Assembly: GCA_003221985.1 (NCBI GenBank)
Contig: QHUQ01000082.1
Coordinates: forward strand, 1 to 7,478
Direction: 5' to 3'
Length of the DNA stretch: 7,478 bases
DNA from: Gemmatimonadota bacterium
GTDB taxonomy: Bacteria > Gemmatimonadota > Gemmatimonadetes > Gemmatimonadales > GWC2-71-9
Position 1 is the stretch's first letter; every line of letters begins with the position of its first letter. This document shows positions 6,969-7,478 of the stretch, in pieces. The notes beneath the pieces were generated by a model. That model was not told where the DNA came from and ran no database searches. It saw nothing but the letters and a program-made list of their open reading frames with translations. The position numbers and the translations under genes were made by a program.

Positions 6969-7478
6969 GGCCGGCGCACGCTGTACCTGATCGGCGCCGG
7001 ACTGCTGGTGGCGGCGCTGGTCGGCGGGCGGTGGCTGGCCGTCGAAACCGCCGAGCGGGCGTGGGACCGCAGCTTTGCGGGCGGCGACGCGATCATCGCG
7101 GCCCGCGATCTGGCGCGGCTGCTGCAGGGACTGGTCTTCCTCATCTCCGTCGCCTGGTTCAGCGGCAATCTGTTCATCGTGTACCGGGCGATCGGCTCCG
7201 TGCAGATGCCTCGTCGCCTCGGTGACCTCGAGATCGTCGAAGCGGTGCCGCGACGCACACTGCTCGCCGGCGCCGCGCTGCTGGGCGTCGTGCTCGGTGC
7301 GCTGTTCTCCCTTGGCGCCGGCGATTGGTGGCGTCACGCCGTCATGGCCGCCGCACCGCCCCATTTCGGCGTTTCCGACGCGACGGCGCTGGGCCGGGAC
7401 GCCGGCTACTACGTCAGCCTGGTTCCCTGGTACGCCGCGCTGCAGAATCGCACGCTGATCCTCGTGGTCGCCGCCACG
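6957..7478 (+). CDS. Probable UPF0182-family integral membrane protein, N-terminal part (runs off the window)
   Basis: The first 174 codons have no stop before the window edge. An in-frame TGA at 6942-6944 and no other start codon between it and 6957 make the GTG at 6957 the earliest possible start, four bases after the mutase stop. Three hydrophobic helices are visible at about residues 8-28, 55-75 and 102-122. Between the first two is a polar segment (ETAERAWDRSF). After the third comes DWWRHAVMAAAPPHFGVSD and then GRDAGYYVSLVPWYAAL (146-162). The pattern FGVxD...GRDxGYYVxxxPWYxxL resembles the start of UPF0182 (COG1615) proteins, where a 'FG..DP.F..D..FY.F.LP' block follows three helices. 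Those proteins are large (often about 900 residues), multi-helix and of unknown function, so most of this gene would lie downstream. No ribosome binding site is evident, so coupling to the mutase is likely. The family call is from memory of the motif, not a search. Confidence 0.6.
   Translation, partial: MTRHGRRTLYLIGAGLLVAALVGGRWLAVETAERAWDRSFAGGDAIIAARDLARLLQGLVFLISVAWFSGNLFIVYRAIGSVQMPRRLGDLEIVEAVPRRTLLAGAALLGVVLGALFSLGAGDWWRHAVMAAAPPHFGVSDATALGRDAGYYVSLVPWYAALQNRTLILVVAAT

Noticed and set aside
1..7478. tRNA, rRNA, CRISPR arrays, insertion sequences, attachment sites, terminators
   Set aside because: I saw no repeat-spacer pattern, transposase, inverted-repeat ends, tRNA-like cloverleaf or hairpin followed by T-run. 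The gene junctions leave almost no room for them.

Overview
The window is a high-GC, gene-dense bacterial segment read entirely on the + strand. It holds the 3' end of a respiratory complex I (NADH:quinone oxidoreductase, nuo) operon, then a sugar-phosphate mutase gene, then the start of a large membrane-protein gene. There is no non-coding stretch longer than 13 bases between genes, so any promoter or terminator lies outside the window.

Layout: end of nuoJ (1-260), nuoK (262-561), nuoL (558-2537), nuoM (2537-4057), nuoN (4054-5556), a phosphomannomutase/phosphoglucomutase of the AlgC/ManB type (5570-6952), and the first 174 codons of a probable UPF0182-family membrane protein (6957 to the window end). 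nuoK/L and nuoM/N overlap by ATGA and nuoL/M by TGATG, which suggests translational coupling. The mutase starts 13 bases after nuoN, and the last gene starts 4 bases after the mutase; both use GTG.

NuoJ, K, L, M and N together form most of the proton-pumping membrane arm of complex I. NuoL, M and N are the three antiporter-like subunits, and NuoJ and NuoK link them to the quinone end. All the key charged residues of the proton path that I checked (Glu in TM5, Lys in TM7, Lys/Glu in TM12, and the two NuoK glutamates) are present, so the complex looks functional. The mutase interconverts hexose 1- and 6-phosphates for surface polysaccharide or central carbon metabolism. It has no obvious mechanistic link to respiration and is probably just co-transcribed.

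Organism: GC-rich codon use, a 14-subunit-type nuo gene order, the His-rich NuoL loop and a UPF0182 protein would fit a Gemmatimonadota- or Acidobacteriota-like soil or environmental bacterium. This is a guess from memory of family resemblance, and the sequence alone does not prove it. I do not see a novel biological system here. The points most worth a second look are the 8-base tandem repeat with a palindrome at the last gene junction, the His-rich NuoL insertion, and the uncharacterised UPF0182-like gene.
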